Origin: Rhodanobacter sp. C03
GTDB lineage: Bacteria; Pseudomonadota; Gammaproteobacteria; Xanthomonadales; Rhodanobacteraceae
Direction of reading: 5' to 3'
Length of the DNA: 64,000 nucleotides
Assembly (NCBI RefSeq): GCF_002001175.1
Contig: NZ_MUNT01000001.1
Location: 434,001-498,000, forward strand
Shown here: in pieces, positions 1-7,847 of the stretch
Position numbering within the stretch: position 1 is the first letter of the stretch
Layout of the letters: the number at the start of each line of letters is the position of its first letter
The notes under the pieces: model-generated
The model's input: the letters and a program-made list of their open reading frames with translations, nothing else
Database searches by the model: none
What the model was told of the DNA's origin: nothing
Position numbers and translations under genes: made by a program

Positions 1-281
1 CCATCAGCGGTCAACGGTAGTGATTCCTCGTCCAGCTCCTCGTGTCGCCGCAGCAGGCGCCAGCGCAGGCGGTTCTTCGCCAGGTTGAGCGCGGTAGTCC
101 ACACCAGGGCATCCAGCGTGCCCTCATCGACCTTGCTGCGCCGCTCCCACACGCGCACGTAGGCGTCGTGGATGACGTCCTGGCAATCCTCGGCCTGCCA
201 TAGCTGGCGGTAGAGCACGTTGTAGAGCGGCCGTTCCAGTCGACGATAGCTGGCGTAGAGCGCTTCCTGGCGCAGTGTCAT
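1..281 (-). CDS. ECF-type RNA polymerase sigma factor, N-terminal part (runs off window)
   Basis: Only the first 93 codons lie in the window. The translation begins MTLRQEALYASYRRLERPL and contains a sigma-70 region 2 pattern: an LYRQLWQAEDCQDVIHDAYV helix followed by VWTTALNLAKNRLRWRLLRR, which corresponds to the core-binding and -10 recognition helices of ECF sigma factors. Region 4 would lie upstream of coordinate 1. The start ATG is nine bases downstream of the stop of the lipoprotein gene on the same strand, so the two are probably co-transcribed. No anti-sigma factor is visible. An ECF sigma factor would direct core polymerase to a small stress or surface regulon; which one cannot be told from this fragment. 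Confidence 0.8.
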   Translation of the reverse strand, partial: MTLRQEALYASYRRLERPLYNVLYRQLWQAEDCQDVIHDAYVRVWERRSKVDEGTLDALVWTTALNLAKNRLRWRLLRRHEELDEESLPLTAD

Positions 282-290
282 GTTGCTGGT

Positions 291-1058
291 TCAGGCGTGT
301 GGCGGCAGGCGGTCCGCGCGGACGATGAACAGGCGCAAGGCCGGCTTTTCAGGACAGGGCGGTGAGATCCCGCCAAGCGGCGCGGGGGCACAGGCGCCGG
401 GGGCCTGTGCCAGTACCACGTAGTGGCCGGGCTCGGCATCGATCTGGGTCCTGAACTTGGCGAGGCCGCCCCGGCCTTGATCGTCGTAGCCAACATCCAG
501 GTCGATGCTGTTGCCGTTGATGGTATTGACTGTGAAGTCGATGGCGCGTGGATAGCCACCGCTCGTTGTGGCAACGATCGAGCCGCCGTGGCCAGCCGAC
601 GCCATCGCGGAAAGCGTCTGGTCAAGCCGGAAATGCAACGTCCCCATCGTTTGGCGCACCGTGTCGAGCGTGGCCGACAGCGGCTGCAAGGCCGCGTCGT
701 CGCTACCGGGGCCGGTTGCACCGTCGACAATCCAGAAGTGCAAGTTCACTTGTGCGGACTTCTGGTCTGCGGGCGACGCGTTGCCAAGGCTGGTGATCGC
801 CGCGCTGATCGAGGCCTGCGCATCGCGAGGAGCGTAGACCAGCAACTTGCCGGGCGCGGGCATGGTGACATTGCCCACTTTCCCCAACGCATTGCCCAGC
901 GCTTCGGTCAGATTGGGCGTTTGCTCCGGCGGCACGGCATAGATTTTCAGTTCCATCGGAGCGATGGCCTGGCCGACGCGACCATCGTTTGGTGCCTGGC
1001 AAGCCGTCAGCGCCAGCAACAGGGTCGAGCCGAGGATGAGTCGGTGTGTGTGCTTCAT
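291..1058 (-). CDS. Putative lipoprotein of unknown function, upstream of the sigma factor gene
   Basis: Encodes 255 residues. The start MKHTHRLILGSTLLLALTAC has a lipobox (ALTAC, Cys20), so the product is probably lipidated and exported. The ATG at 1058 is preceded by a GAGGGAAC Shine-Dalgarno-like stretch, which is why I prefer it to longer in-frame starts. The mature part contains KLLVYAPRDAQASISAAI and VNLHFWIVDG, a pattern faintly like the small alpha/beta N-domains of secretins, and a Gly/Ser-rich C-terminal half with two cysteines. The gene ends nine bases before the ECF sigma gene, suggesting they share a transcript. I do not recognise the family; the secretin resemblance is only a suggestion. 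Confidence 0.7.
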   Translation of the reverse strand: MKHTHRLILGSTLLLALTACQAPNDGRVGQAIAPMELKIYAVPPEQTPNLTEALGNALGKVGNVTMPAPGKLLVYAPRDAQASISAAITSLGNASPADQKSAQVNLHFWIVDGATGPGSDDAALQPLSATLDTVRQTMGTLHFRLDQTLSAMASAGHGGSIVATTSGGYPRAIDFTVNTINGNSIDLDVGYDDQGRGGLAKFRTQIDAEPGHYVVLAQAPGACAPAPLGGISPPCPEKPALRLFIVRADRLPPHA

Positions 1059-1203
1059 GCGGTTCCCTCGCGGCGACCGGATGGCCGCCTTCCCGAATAT
1101 ATACACGCCAGCGCGAATTTCTTTCATTCGCCAGTTCCGCCAAATAAGCCGCCTGTCATCCGGGACTGGCTGAAACACCATCCACAATGGCAAGGTAGCG
1201 TCC

Positions 1204-2532
1204 ATGCTGACCGAACCCGCCAATGCCTATGCCCGTCGCCTGAACACCTGGGACGCCGCGATGATCGTCATCGGCGGCGTGATCGGGGCGGGCATCTTCA
1301 TCACGCCGGCCACGGTGGCGCAGAACACGTCGTCCGGCATGCAGGTGCTGATCCTGTGGGCGATCGGCGGCCTGCTGACCCTGGCCGGCGTACTGTGTTA
1401 TGCCGAACTCGGCGCACGGCGGCCGCAGGCGGGCGGCATCTATGTGTACCTGCGCGAGGCGTTCGGTCTGCTGCCGGCGTTCCTGTTCGGCTGGACCATG
1501 GCGCTGATCAACTATCCCGGCAGCGTAGCGGCGGTGGTGACCAAGTTCGCCGTCTATTTCTGCCGGGCGCTGGGCCTGGGCCGGCTCTACGAAATGCCGG
1601 TCGCGGTCGGCGCGATCGTGTTCATCGTCAGCATCAACCTGTTCGGTATCCGCGCCGGCGCATGGATGCAGAACATCTTCACCGTGCTGAAGGTGATGGC
1701 GATCGCCTTGCTGGTGGTGGCTGGCCTGGTGCTGGCGCATGGCCAGCTCGGACTGGCTCTGGAAGTGGATACCACGCGGCCGGTGTCGTCATGGGCGTTT
1801 GCCGGCGCCTTGTTGCCGGTGCTGTTCGCGTATGGCGGTTTTCATTACCTCAACGATCTGGCCGGCGAAGTGCGCAACCCGCAACGCACCCTGCCGCGCG
1901 CGCTGGGCATGGGCATGGCCGGCGTGGTGCTGTGCTACGTGCTGGTCAACTTCGCCTACCTGGCCGGGCTCGGCCATGCCGGCCTCGCGACCAGCGCGGC
2001 GCCGGCGGCGGATTTGATGCAGAAGCTGTTCGGTGTGCATGGTGCCACCGTGATCGAGGTCGGCATTGCCTGCTCCACCTTCGGCTATTGCAGTATCGCG
2101 ATCGCCGGCGGCGCGCGCGTGCTGCAGACGATGGGCGCGGACGGCGTGTTCTTTCGCGCGACCGGGCGCGTCGATCCACGCACGCGCGCGCCGCAGATCG
2201 CGCTGGCCGTGCTCGGTGCATGGGCGATCGTGCTGACCGTATCGGGTAGCTTCAACCAGCTGCTCAACTACACCACGGTGGGCGAGTGGCTGGGGCACAT
2301 GTTTGGTATCTCCACGCTGTTCTGGTATCGCAAGCACTTCATCGACCAGCCGGCGCCGTACCGGGTGCCGTTCTATCCGTTGCTGCCGCTGATCTTCGTG
2401 ATCACCGTGTTCGGCGTGATCGTGGCCAGTGCGATCCACGCGCCGGGCGATGCCGGCATGAGCCTGCTGATCATCGCGCTGGGCGTGCCGGTGTATTACG
2501 GCTGGCAGTGGTGGTCGCGCCGACGTTCGTAA
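1204..2532 (+). CDS. APC-superfamily amino acid permease
   Basis: A 442-residue integral membrane protein with about twelve hydrophobic segments. The N-terminus has the APC hallmark GGVIGAGIFITPATVAQ (around residues 24-40), the unwound TM1 that binds the amino acid amine and carboxylate, followed by YAELGARRPQAGGIYVYLRE, typical of the LAT/SteT-like branch. The family moves amino acids across the inner membrane by symport or exchange; the substrate cannot be told from sequence alone. An AAGG Shine-Dalgarno-like stretch precedes the ATG. The gene is divergent from the lipoprotein gene and followed by a REP-type palindrome, so it is probably monocistronic. Confidence 0.88.
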   Translation: MLTEPANAYARRLNTWDAAMIVIGGVIGAGIFITPATVAQNTSSGMQVLILWAIGGLLTLAGVLCYAELGARRPQAGGIYVYLREAFGLLPAFLFGWTMALINYPGSVAAVVTKFAVYFCRALGLGRLYEMPVAVGAIVFIVSINLFGIRAGAWMQNIFTVLKVMAIALLVVAGLVLAHGQLGLALEVDTTRPVSSWAFAGALLPVLFAYGGFHYLNDLAGEVRNPQRTLPRALGMGMAGVVLCYVLVNFAYLAGLGHAGLATSAAPAADLMQKLFGVHGATVIEVGIACSTFGYCSIAIAGGARVLQTMGADGVFFRATGRVDPRTRAPQIALAVLGAWAIVLTVSGSFNQLLNYTTVGEWLGHMFGISTLFWYRKHFIDQPAPYRVPFYPLLPLIFVITVFGVIVASAIHAPGDAGMSLLIIALGVPVYYGWQWWSRRRS

Positions 2533-2560
2533 TCCTGTCCACAAGGGACTTCCTTCGGTC

Positions 2561-2635
2561 GTAGGAGCGGCTTCAGCCGCGATGCTCTTGTTCGAATCGA
2601 AACGCCAAAGGCATCGCGGCTGAAGCCGCTCCTAC
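2561..2635. repeat. REP-type palindromic pair, copy 1
   Basis: Two perfect 25-base inverted arms (2561-2585 and 2611-2635) begin TAGGAGCGGCTTCAGCCGCG after a leading G. Each arm also carries the internal dyad CGGCTTCAGCCG. The same unit recurs at 10010, 22452 and 32483. It lies between the permease gene and the glycosidase gene. Such paired intergenic palindromes are typical of REP elements in Xanthomonas and Pseudomonas relatives, where they are often translated by mistake as CRSGFSRD-containing peptides. Confidence 0.9.
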
Positions 2636-2667
2636 AGTTCGATGGTATTTCCGTGAGGCTTCGGTTG

Positions 2668-4803
2668 ATGAAACGTCATGCATTGGTCTGGCTGTGCCTG
2701 TTCGGGCTGAGCGCCTGCCACGCAGCAACGGTGCCGGACGTGCTCGATCTTGCCGACCCTGCTGCCGCGACCCATCTCGCCCTCGATCATGTGCAACGAG
2801 TCGGCACGGTCGAGCACGCCAGCGACGGTGTGGCGCAACAACGTTATGCGTTCCAGCCCGCGGCGCATCCGCAAATCGTGCTGACCGCTGCCCATGGCGC
2901 GTGGGACTGGTCGAAGCAGGGCGAACTGCATCTGCGCATGCAGAACGCGATGGCATGGGCGGTGACGTTGACGGTCGATATCGAGGATGCCACCGGCCAA
3001 CATCTGCAGGCGACCGTGGGTGTGCCGGCCGGGCCAGCGCAGACGCTGGTGATGCCACTTCGCGCCGAGTCGCCGCGCGGCGAGGGCATGCAGGTGGGGC
3101 CGCCGATGCCGTTCGACGATCACGGTCAGCCGACCCTGCTGGCAACCTCGGTGCAGGGCGCGCTGGATCTGCACAAGGTCAGTGCCATCCGCCTCGGCGT
3201 GCCCGCGCCGCAGGCCACGCAGACGCTGTTGTTCGGTCGTGTCGATACCGCGTCAGCTGAGGCCACGCTGCACGATGCATATGCCGGCATCGTCGACCGC
3301 TACGGACAATTCACGCGTGGCCAATGGCCGGAGAAAATCGATTCCGATGCCGCGTTACGCGCGGCCGGGAAGGCGGCCATGACCAGAACTCCGGCCAGCG
3401 AGCTCGATGCCTACGGTGGACGTCTGGATGTCCATGGCTTGAACAAGACCGGCTGGTTCCACACGCAGAAAGCCGCTGGTCGCTGGCAACTGGTGACACC
3501 AGACGGTCATGCGTTCTTCTCGCTCGGCGTCAACGCGGTGATTGCCGACGGTGGCCGCAGCTATATCGAGGGCCGCGAGTTCATGTTCAAGGATCTACCG
3601 CCGGCGAGTGGTGGGTGGGCGGCGTTCTACGGCAGCGGCGACAACCGCAACAAGGATCAGGGCGCCAGCGCGGGCATTGGCTACGACCACGGCCGCTGGT
3701 TCGATTTCTACGCGGCGAACCTGTATCGCGTCGACGGCAGGAACTGGCTGGACGCATGGCGCACGCGTACGCTGGATCGCCTGCAGGCGTGGGGCTTCAA
3801 CACCATCGGCAACTGGAGCGACGACGCGCTGGGTCACGCGCATCGGCTGCCGTATACCCGCTCGATCAATATCGACGGCGACTACGCGAATGTCTCCAGT
3901 GGCTACGACTACTGGGGCCGCATGCCCGACCCGTTCGATCCGCGCTTCGTGCGGGCGACCGAAGCGGCGGTGACAACGGCGAGCGCCGACGTGAGCGACG
4001 ATCCGTACCTGCTCGGCTATTTCGCCGACAACGAACTGGCCTGGGCCGGCAGCGGCCCGCAAGGCCGCTGGGGTCTGGCTCTCGGCACGCTGGCTGGCGA
4101 CGCGAAGAGTCCGGCCAAGCAGGCGTTCATCGCGATACTGCGCAAGAAATACGTGGCGCCGGAAACGCTGTCCGCCGCGTGGGGCATTGCACTGGGCTCA
4201 TGGGATGCAATGAACGTCACCGGCTTCGCCGCGCCCACGCCGAACGAAGCGCATCCGGCGATCACCGCCGATTACAGCACGTGGCTGCGACGCTATGCCG
4301 ACACCTATTTCCGCACCGTCGCCGAAGCCATCCGCCGACATGATCCGCATCATCTGTTCCTAGGCGGCCGCTTCGCGGTGAACACGCCCGAAGCCGTCGC
4401 CGCCTGCGCGCAGTACTGCGACGCGGTCAGTTTCAACGTCTACGCCGACCTGCCGCAACATGGCTTCGATGCGGTAGCGATGAAGAAGCTCGACAAGCCG
4501 GTGCTTATCGGCGAATTCCACTTCGGCTCGGATGACCGCGGCCCGTTCGGCAAGGGCGTGGTATCGGTGTGGAACGAGCAGCAGCGTGGCGAGGCGTATG
4601 CGAAGTTCATCGCTGCCGCCGCGGCTGATCCGGATATCGTCGGCGCGCACTGGTTCGAGTACGCCGACCAGCCAGTGACTGGTCGACTGCTTGATGGCGA
4701 GAATAGCCATATCGGGCTGGTGGGGATTACGGATATTCCGTTTGGTGGTTTTGTCGAGGCCGTTCATGCGGCGAATCTGGGTGTCACTCGCCCACATGAT
4801 TGA
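2668..4803 (+). CDS. Secreted GH-A clan glycoside hydrolase, GH50 (beta-agarase)-like lipoprotein
   Basis: Encodes 711 residues from ATG 2668; a GTG 15 bases upstream is an alternative. The N-terminus MKRHALVWLCLFGLSACHA carries a lipobox (LSAC, Cys17), so the enzyme is probably anchored to the cell envelope. Residues about 60-200 look like a beta-sandwich module. From about 255 onward there is a TIM-barrel catalytic domain with WFHTQKAAGRWQLVTPDGHA, WGFNTIGNWSD, DPYLLGYFADNELAW (candidate acid/base Glu456) and PVLIGEFHFG (candidate nucleophile Glu616). Two glutamates at strand ends and the GNWSD motif fit clan GH-A, most like GH50 exo-acting agarases and galactosidases. The real substrate is unknown. 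There are no other polysaccharide genes beside it, only an amino acid permease. Confidence 0.72.
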   Translation: MKRHALVWLCLFGLSACHAATVPDVLDLADPAAATHLALDHVQRVGTVEHASDGVAQQRYAFQPAAHPQIVLTAAHGAWDWSKQGELHLRMQNAMAWAVTLTVDIEDATGQHLQATVGVPAGPAQTLVMPLRAESPRGEGMQVGPPMPFDDHGQPTLLATSVQGALDLHKVSAIRLGVPAPQATQTLLFGRVDTASAEATLHDAYAGIVDRYGQFTRGQWPEKIDSDAALRAAGKAAMTRTPASELDAYGGRLDVHGLNKTGWFHTQKAAGRWQLVTPDGHAFFSLGVNAVIADGGRSYIEGREFMFKDLPPASGGWAAFYGSGDNRNKDQGASAGIGYDHGRWFDFYAANLYRVDGRNWLDAWRTRTLDRLQAWGFNTIGNWSDDALGHAHRLPYTRSINIDGDYANVSSGYDYWGRMPDPFDPRFVRATEAAVTTASADVSDDPYLLGYFADNELAWAGSGPQGRWGLALGTLAGDAKSPAKQAFIAILRKKYVAPETLSAAWGIALGSWDAMNVTGFAAPTPNEAHPAITADYSTWLRRYADTYFRTVAEAIRRHDPHHLFLGGRFAVNTPEAVAACAQYCDAVSFNVYADLPQHGFDAVAMKKLDKPVLIGEFHFGSDDRGPFGKGVVSVWNEQQRGEAYAKFIAAAAADPDIVGAHWFEYADQPVTGRLLDGENSHIGLVGITDIPFGGFVEAVHAANLGVTRPHD

Positions 4804-4813
4804 AGGTACAACG

Positions 4814-4897
4814 CTTCGTAGGGCGGGCACTGCCCGCCGCTCTTGCGGAAACTCGCAGTAGGTCAAAAAGTCGGCGAACAGTGCCCGCCCTACGAAG
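4814..4897. repeat. Palindromic intergenic repeat of a second family
   Basis: A perfect 19-base inverted repeat (4814-4832 and 4879-4897) reading CTTCGTAGGGCGGGCACTG, separated by 46 bases. Each arm extends into a short internal near-dyad GGCGGGCACTGCCCGCC. It sits between the convergent glycosidase and DNA polymerase genes, so it may also serve as a transcription barrier, although no T-run follows. It differs from the TAGGAGCGGCTTC family and occurs once in this window. Confidence 0.8.
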
Positions 4898-4915
4898 TCA
4901 GAGATGTGGCGTGTA

Positions 4916-6283
4916 TCAGTTGCCCTTGCCACCACGCTCCCGTCGCCGATGCTCGCCTTCAGCGAGCACCTTGAACCGATTCAGCGACTGCAGCCAAAGC
5001 GCGTCATGGCTGGCATCGCTTTCATGCGTGGCCTCGTTCTCGCTCTTTGTATCGGGGACGCGATTGAACGGAATGCGCATCGGCGCGGCGTCGTGTTCCA
5101 GTGCCAGTTGCATGCTGCCGAAGTAGAGCTTGTTGTAGCCGAACTTTGCGTTGATGCGGTCGACCAGTGCGTCGACGCGGCCGGTGTCCTGTGTCGGGGC
5201 GAACAGCGAGCCGCTGCTCTGCGTACGTGGTACCAGTCGCATCAGGGTCACGCTGACTGAAAGCGGCGTGGCGTTTGTCGGCCCCGGCAACAAGCGACGG
5301 CGGTTGCCGCTATCCAGCATGCCGTTCAACAGGCGCAGCAGTTCGCGGCTGTCGTCGGTGGGGTCGAAGGCGAGATCGCGTTCCCAGCGCTGGTCGTGGC
5401 CGATGAAGCGGATGCGCACGGCCATGGCGCCGCTTAGCATCTCTTCGCGGCGCATGCGCATGGCCGCCTTCACCAGCAGTTTCTTCAGTACCGCGCGGGC
5501 GCCGATGGCGCTGCGCAGTTCCGGGCCCAGTACGTGCGAGTGGCCGATCGAGCCGCGTTCGGTGGGTGCGGTGGGCAGCCACGCGCCGCGCAGCACGCCC
5601 CACATGCGCTCGCCCTCGATGCCGCCCCAGGCGTGTCGCAGCCGGTGCTTGTCGGCGGCAGTGAGCTGCGCCACGGTGGTGATGCCGGCTTCGTGCAGGC
5701 GCGCTTCCATCGACTGGCCGATGCCGCACAAGTCGCGCAATGCCAGCCCATGCAGGGCCTGCGGCAGATCGGCCTGCTCGATCACGGTGAGGCCGTCGGG
5801 CTTGCGCATGTCCGAGGCGGTCTTGGCGAGGAAGTCATTCGGCGCGATGCCGATCGAGCAGCGGATCGCGCCGCCGGGAGCAGCCAGCGCCACTTCGTCT
5901 TTCACCTGCTGCGCGATGGCTTCGGCGATGTCACGCTGGCGCTGACGGCCGACCAGTTCGCAGGCGACTTCGTCGATCGAGCCGACACGGGCAATCGGAA
6001 TCGCGTGGTCGATCGCCTCGATCAGGCGATGATGCCAGTACACATAACGTTCCGGTCGCGCCACGCGGATCTCGATGCCGGGACACAGCCGTCGCGCCTC
6101 GCGCACCATTGTGCCGGTGCTGACACCGAACGCCTTCGCCTCGTAACTGGCGGCGATCAGGCTGGTGGTTTCGGCGGCCACCGGCGCCACGCCGACCGGC
6201 CGCCCGCGCAGGGTCGGGTCCTCGTGCTGTTCGACCGAGGCAAAGTAACTGTTGAAGTCGACGAACAGGCTGCGCAGGCTCAT
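4916..6283 (-). CDS. Y-family (DinB/Pol IV-like) DNA polymerase
   Basis: A 455-residue translesion polymerase. The palm motif FVDFNSYFASVEQ gives the first metal-binding Asp (residue 9), and RVGSIDEVACEL supplies the Asp-Glu pair of the second motif (SIDEA in most homologues). The thumb helix-hairpin-helix reads LRDLCGIGQSMEARLHEAGI. The C-terminal little-finger region continues into a charged tail, making it about 100 residues longer than E. coli DinB. Members bypass damaged template bases and are often SOS-induced; I found no clear LexA box. No imuA or dnaE2 is adjacent, so it is not part of a mutasome cassette here. Confidence 0.88.
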   Translation of the reverse strand: MSLRSLFVDFNSYFASVEQHEDPTLRGRPVGVAPVAAETTSLIAASYEAKAFGVSTGTMVREARRLCPGIEIRVARPERYVYWHHRLIEAIDHAIPIARVGSIDEVACELVGRQRQRDIAEAIAQQVKDEVALAAPGGAIRCSIGIAPNDFLAKTASDMRKPDGLTVIEQADLPQALHGLALRDLCGIGQSMEARLHEAGITTVAQLTAADKHRLRHAWGGIEGERMWGVLRGAWLPTAPTERGSIGHSHVLGPELRSAIGARAVLKKLLVKAAMRMRREEMLSGAMAVRIRFIGHDQRWERDLAFDPTDDSRELLRLLNGMLDSGNRRRLLPGPTNATPLSVSVTLMRLVPRTQSSGSLFAPTQDTGRVDALVDRINAKFGYNKLYFGSMQLALEHDAAPMRIPFNRVPDTKSENEATHESDASHDALWLQSLNRFKVLAEGEHRRRERGGKGN

Positions 6284-6442
6284 GGAACACTCTAAATAAG
6301 CGAGCGGGTGGTATAGCTTGCCCCCGTCTCGCGGCGGGAGACAGTGCCGTCAGCCACGTGGCGATGGAATCGGCTAGGCTGGCACCACCGTCGGGCATGG
6401 GGAGTGCCACGCGACGGCTTTCTTCCACTTCAAGGGGGCTTT

Positions 6443-6874
6443 ATGGGTACTTCTTCGTTTGCTGCGCTGGCTGGCATGGGCATGCTGGGCCTGCTGGTCA
6501 TGGTTGTCGGCGGCATCCTGCTCGGCGCGCTGGTGCTGTGCCTGGCATTCCGGATCGTGGTCGGTTACATGCCGTCTTACCTGCGCTCGATTGGCGTGGT
6601 TCTGCTGACCTTTGTTGCCGTGGTGGTGGCATCGGTGGTGCTGGGCATGGTGTTGCACGGCGGTGCGGGTGGCCTGCTGTCGGTGGTCGTGAATTTTCTG
6701 GTGGGCGCCGCGGTGATCAACTACCTGCTGCTGGCACAGGACGGTAACCAGATCGGCTACGGCAAGGCTTGTCTGGTGCAGCTGGTCTATATGGTGATTG
6801 GCTTTGTATGTGCCCTGGTCATCGGCTTGATCATGGCGATGGTGTTCGGTGCCGCGATATTCGGGATGCACTGA
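6443..6874 (+). CDS. Small polytopic membrane protein of unknown function
   Basis: Encodes 143 residues starting MGTSSFAALAGMGMLGLLV. An AAGGGGG Shine-Dalgarno sits just upstream of ATG 6443. Almost the whole chain is hydrophobic, with about four membrane segments (roughly residues 8-35, 46-70, 74-95 and 108-138) and short polar links such as AQDGNQIGYGK. There is no recognisable domain, metal motif or signal peptide. It stands alone between the divergent polymerase gene and a convergent membrane gene and is followed by a strong stem-loop. Function unknown; the good ribosome site and hydrophobic periodicity make it a real gene. Confidence 0.72.
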   Translation: MGTSSFAALAGMGMLGLLVMVVGGILLGALVLCLAFRIVVGYMPSYLRSIGVVLLTFVAVVVASVVLGMVLHGGAGGLLSVVVNFLVGAAVINYLLLAQDGNQIGYGKACLVQLVYMVIGFVCALVIGLIMAMVFGAAIFGMH

Positions 6875-6907
6875 ATACGGCAACGCGTTTTCAATGATTC
6901 AAATGCA

Positions 6908-6934
6908 GAGAGGGCGGATGAACTCCGCCCTCTC
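6908..6934. terminator. Stem-loop between convergent genes
   Basis: An 11-bp perfect stem (GAGAGGGCGGA with TCCGCCCTCTC, loop TGAAC) lies between the convergent genes ending at 6874 and 6955. There is no long T-run on either strand, so it is a probable but not textbook intrinsic terminator. Confidence 0.55.
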
Positions 6935-6954
6935 GGTATGCAGCAGCGGCAGGA

Positions 6955-7362
6955 TCACGCCAGGCTGGTGGCAATCCCGAAACTGATCGCCATGATCGCG
7001 GCCACCGCCATGCAGGCGCTGCCGAGGCGGATGCGGTGCGCGTCGATGCGCGGGGTCAGCCGCCACAGCAGGAACGTGCCGATCAGCATGTCCAGCACCA
7101 GGGCGCAGCGCAGCAGGCCGGAGTTGAGCAACGCTGCATACGGCGGATGCAGGTGACCCTCGTACGCGGCCACACCGGTGATCAGCAGCAGGCCGATCAT
7201 CGTCCACAGCAGACAGGCGAGATAGATGCGGTTGAACACCACCGCACAGCGTTCGGTCCAGCGCAGCACCGACCAGCCGATCAGGGCGAAGAACAGTGCG
7301 CCGATGCTGCTGTAGAGCACCCACCAGAGCAGGCTGCTGACCAGGGTAAGCAGGGTCGTCAT
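6955..7362 (-). CDS. Small integral membrane protein, downstream partner of the Mpo1-like gene
   Basis: Encodes 135 residues (MTTLLTLVSSLLWWVLYSSI). Its ATG overlaps the stop of the upstream gene in an ATGA arrangement, so it is translationally coupled to it. Four hydrophobic stretches with positively charged inside loops (RWTERCAVVFNR, RLTPRIDAHRIR) suggest a four-helix inner-membrane protein. I do not recognise a family. The tight coupling to a DUF962 gene suggests a shared envelope or lipid role, but that is inference from position only. Confidence 0.72.
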   Translation of the reverse strand: MTTLLTLVSSLLWWVLYSSIGALFFALIGWSVLRWTERCAVVFNRIYLACLLWTMIGLLLITGVAAYEGHLHPPYAALLNSGLLRCALVLDMLIGTFLLWRLTPRIDAHRIRLGSACMAVAAIMAISFGIATSLA

Positions 7363-7829
7363 GTGGTTTGCTTGAATCCCAGTTTGTGCAGCAGCTTGGC
7401 CATCAGCCACGCGGGGCCGATCAGCAGGTATGACAGATCGGTGAGGAAACTGGGGCGGCGCCCCTCGAACTGGTGGCCGATGAACTGGCCGACCCAGGCG
7501 ACCACGAACACGCCGATCGCCAGATAGCACAGCGACGCGCCGCCGAGCTGGTAGTACAGGAAGTTGGTGAGCAGGCCCAGCACGGCAAACGCGAGCAGCA
7601 GCGCCAGGGCCAGCCGGTGCGAGCGCCGCCAGTACCAGTAGAACGCCAGCACCATTACCAGCACCGACCATGAGCCGGGACGCAAGAGCGAGGCCGGTAC
7701 CGGGATCGTCCACAGCAGCGCGATCACCGACCACACGATCGGCGGCACGCACAACCAGTGGAACAGCTGGTTGGTCGGGTTCTGATGATCGCCGCTGTAA
7801 CTGTCGAGCCAGTCCTGCATGGTGCGCAT
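7359..7829 (-). CDS. Mpo1-like (DUF962) membrane protein
   Basis: Encodes 156 residues beginning MRTMQDWLDSYSGDHQNPTN. The signature LDSYSGDHQNPTNQLFHWLCVPPI with a conserved HxxP-like N-terminal region, later histidines in VGQFIGHQFEGRRPS, and four membrane helices match the DUF962/Mpo1 family. In yeast, Mpo1 is an Fe(II)-dependent dioxygenase acting on 2-hydroxy fatty acids. A GGGGGAG ribosome site precedes the ATG. It follows purC by 18 bases on the same strand and overlaps the next membrane gene, so the three may be one transcript. The bacterial substrate is not established. Confidence 0.8.
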   Translation of the reverse strand: MRTMQDWLDSYSGDHQNPTNQLFHWLCVPPIVWSVIALLWTIPVPASLLRPGSWSVLVMVLAFYWYWRRSHRLALALLLAFAVLGLLTNFLYYQLGGASLCYLAIGVFVVAWVGQFIGHQFEGRRPSFLTDLSYLLIGPAWLMAKLLHKLGFKQTT

Positions 7830-7847
7830 GGCACTCCCCCGTCGAAT

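Noticed and set aside
423-2249. A 608-codon plus-strand frame spanning the lipoprotein and permease genes
   Set aside because: It joins the antisense of one gene with the wrong frame of another; both real genes have clear signals.
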